Positions 5,840 through 6,711 of a stretch of DNA of 6,711 nucleotides are shown here, one piece after another; position 1 is the first letter of the stretch; every line of letters begins with the position of its first letter. The DNA is from Methanobacteriaceae archaeon (lineage in GTDB: Archaea > Methanobacteriota > Methanobacteria > Methanobacteriales > Methanobacteriaceae). The position numbers and the translations under genes were made by a program. Location of the stretch: the NCBI GenBank assembly GCA_900766745.1, contig CAAFWR010000109.1, positions 1 through 6,711 on the forward strand, in the 5' to 3' direction. Below the pieces are notes generated by a model. That model made no database searches, had not been told where the DNA came from, and saw only the letters and a list, made by a program, of their open reading frames with translations.

Positions 5840-6711
5840 GTGTTTATAGACTTTCTAAGGATAGAACATTAACAAATTTATCAAATTCTATCTTTAAATA
5901 TTTCGGAATTTCAGGTCCGCATCCGGATTCTTTTCCTGATGTTGATGAAGTCCTTCTAAATGATAAAAATAGAGGAAAGAAACTTTGTGTTTTATTAATT
6001 GAAGGATGGAGTGAGTACGTTTATAAAAAAACAAAAAATAAATCGCCTTTTCTTCATTCAAAGCAGCCTATTTCTTTAGAATCTGTTTATCCTACTTGTT
6101 CTTTTTGCAATAATGATGCTCTTTTTTATGGAACATATCCTTGCTATGAAGGAAGATTGGGAGAAGTTCAATATTTCTCTAAAGCAGACCAGTATGTAAA
6201 TATGGTAGATAAAGTAATTCAAGGTACATCTACTAAATCTTTTCTTACTGAGCCTAATAAGTTCTATAAATCTAAATTAAATTTGTTGCAAAACATTTGC
6301 GTAATAAAAGAAAAAAAAGATGCTGCTGTTTATTTGGATAGCCGTAAATATATTAATGTACAAGGGAAAATCAGCAGTGGTTTATTCTTCTCAGCTATAG
6401 AGGAAAAAATACAATCAAGCTGTGTTTCTTTCATTTTAGCGAGATGGTCACAATTGCAAAATGATATTCTAGAGAATGGATATCGTTCTTTTAAAACTAA
6501 AACTTCTATTCAAGTGCTGGATGAGTCTATAAAGACTTTGACTGAAAGAAATCCAGAGACTTTATTTATTGTGGTCGGTGATCATGGATCTGTTAAAACT
6601 TCTTGGATTGATATTAGAAAATATCCTGATTTTATAGATACTTTGGTCGAGCCTAGATTTTCTATCAGTCCTAGATTTGCTAGCTTTAGAGTTAAAGAAG
6701 GAAAGAAAGAA
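5836..6711 (+). CDS. Alkaline-phosphatase-superfamily protein, catalytically altered (partial)
   Basis: At least 292 residues are present; the gene runs off the window. The layout follows nucleotide pyrophosphatase/phosphodiesterase-like enzymes. A hydrophobic strand leads to IEGW (55-58), where the family has a D-G metal ligand, here E56. Then PTCSFCN (86-92) aligns with the nucleophile motif PTKTFPN, giving S89 in place of Thr and keeping N92. YPCYEG (101-106) aligns with YPESHG. LQNDIL (207-212) aligns with PDxxxH, so both the Asp (Q208) and the His (L212) metal ligands are missing. GDHG (248-251) keeps the second Asp-His pair. The fold call is good, but a normal two-metal site cannot form, so it may be a pseudoenzyme or bind a single metal. 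No signal peptide is seen, so it is probably cytoplasmic. The ATG overlaps the stop of the DUF368-like gene (ATGA) and has AGGGAG (5824-5829) 6 bases upstream. Residue alignments are from memory of the family. Confidence 0.75.
   Translation, partial: MSVYRLSKDRTLTNLSNSIFKYFGISGPHPDSFPDVDEVLLNDKNRGKKLCVLLIEGWSEYVYKKTKNKSPFLHSKQPISLESVYPTCSFCNNDALFYGTYPCYEGRLGEVQYFSKADQYVNMVDKVIQGTSTKSFLTEPNKFYKSKLNLLQNICVIKEKKDAAVYLDSRKYINVQGKISSGLFFSAIEEKIQSSCVSFILARWSQLQNDILENGYRSFKTKTSIQVLDESIKTLTERNPETLFIVVGDHGSVKTSWIDIRKYPDFIDTLVEPRFSISPRFASFRVKEGKKE

Noticed and set aside
1..6711. CRISPR array, tRNA or rRNA.
   Set aside because: No regularly spaced direct repeats, cloverleaf-like segment or rRNA-like conserved stretch was seen on either strand.

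Overview
The window reads as chromosomal DNA of a low-G+C bacterium with Firmicutes-type signals: A/T-rich codons, strong GGTGAT/AGGAGG-type ribosome binding sites and a standard genetic code with TGG tryptophans. The protein types (an SPC-type metal P-type ATPase, a DUF368-like membrane protein, an alkaline-phosphatase-superfamily protein) fit Bacilli or Erysipelotrichia-like Firmicutes. That placement is inference; no rRNA or other marker is present. One island (about 2611-4298) is visibly richer in G+C and uses different codons. It is an insertion sequence.

Layout. Positions 1-318 hold a regulatory region: an inverted repeat, a good promoter (131-159), and a leader RNA of about 150 nt that folds by eye into several hairpins inside a long-range closing stem. 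It leads into a P1B-type metal-transport ATPase (319-2181, +). Convergent with it, overlapping its last 41 bases, is a broken gene on the minus strand (2141 to about 2597). It carries a metzincin-like zinc-protease motif and has been cut by a frameshift and apparently by the IS. The IS (2611-4298) has 28-bp imperfect terminal inverted repeats and one intact 507-aa DDE transposase with an exact YREK signature, preceded by a perfect palindrome.

Right of the IS is a minus-strand block: a terminator (4369-4420), an unrecognised 144-aa gene (4502-4936), and the 3' remnant of a second unrecognised gene (4951 to about 5090). This remnant abuts a plus-strand DUF368-like membrane gene (to 5839) that has lost its N-terminal part, so a rearrangement junction lies near 5085-5095. 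The DUF368-like gene overlaps by 4 bases (ATGA) the start of an alkaline-phosphatase/phosphodiesterase-superfamily gene that runs off the right edge. In that last protein several metal ligands are replaced.

How it fits together. The left end is one functional unit: a regulated metal ATPase with a probable RNA-level control element. The middle and right are accessory DNA with repeated decay (IS insertion, frameshift, 5' truncation, loss of catalytic residues). The most interesting items are the unassigned leader RNA, which contains a near-copy of its own gene's start region, and the translationally coupled DUF368-like/pseudo-phosphatase pair.
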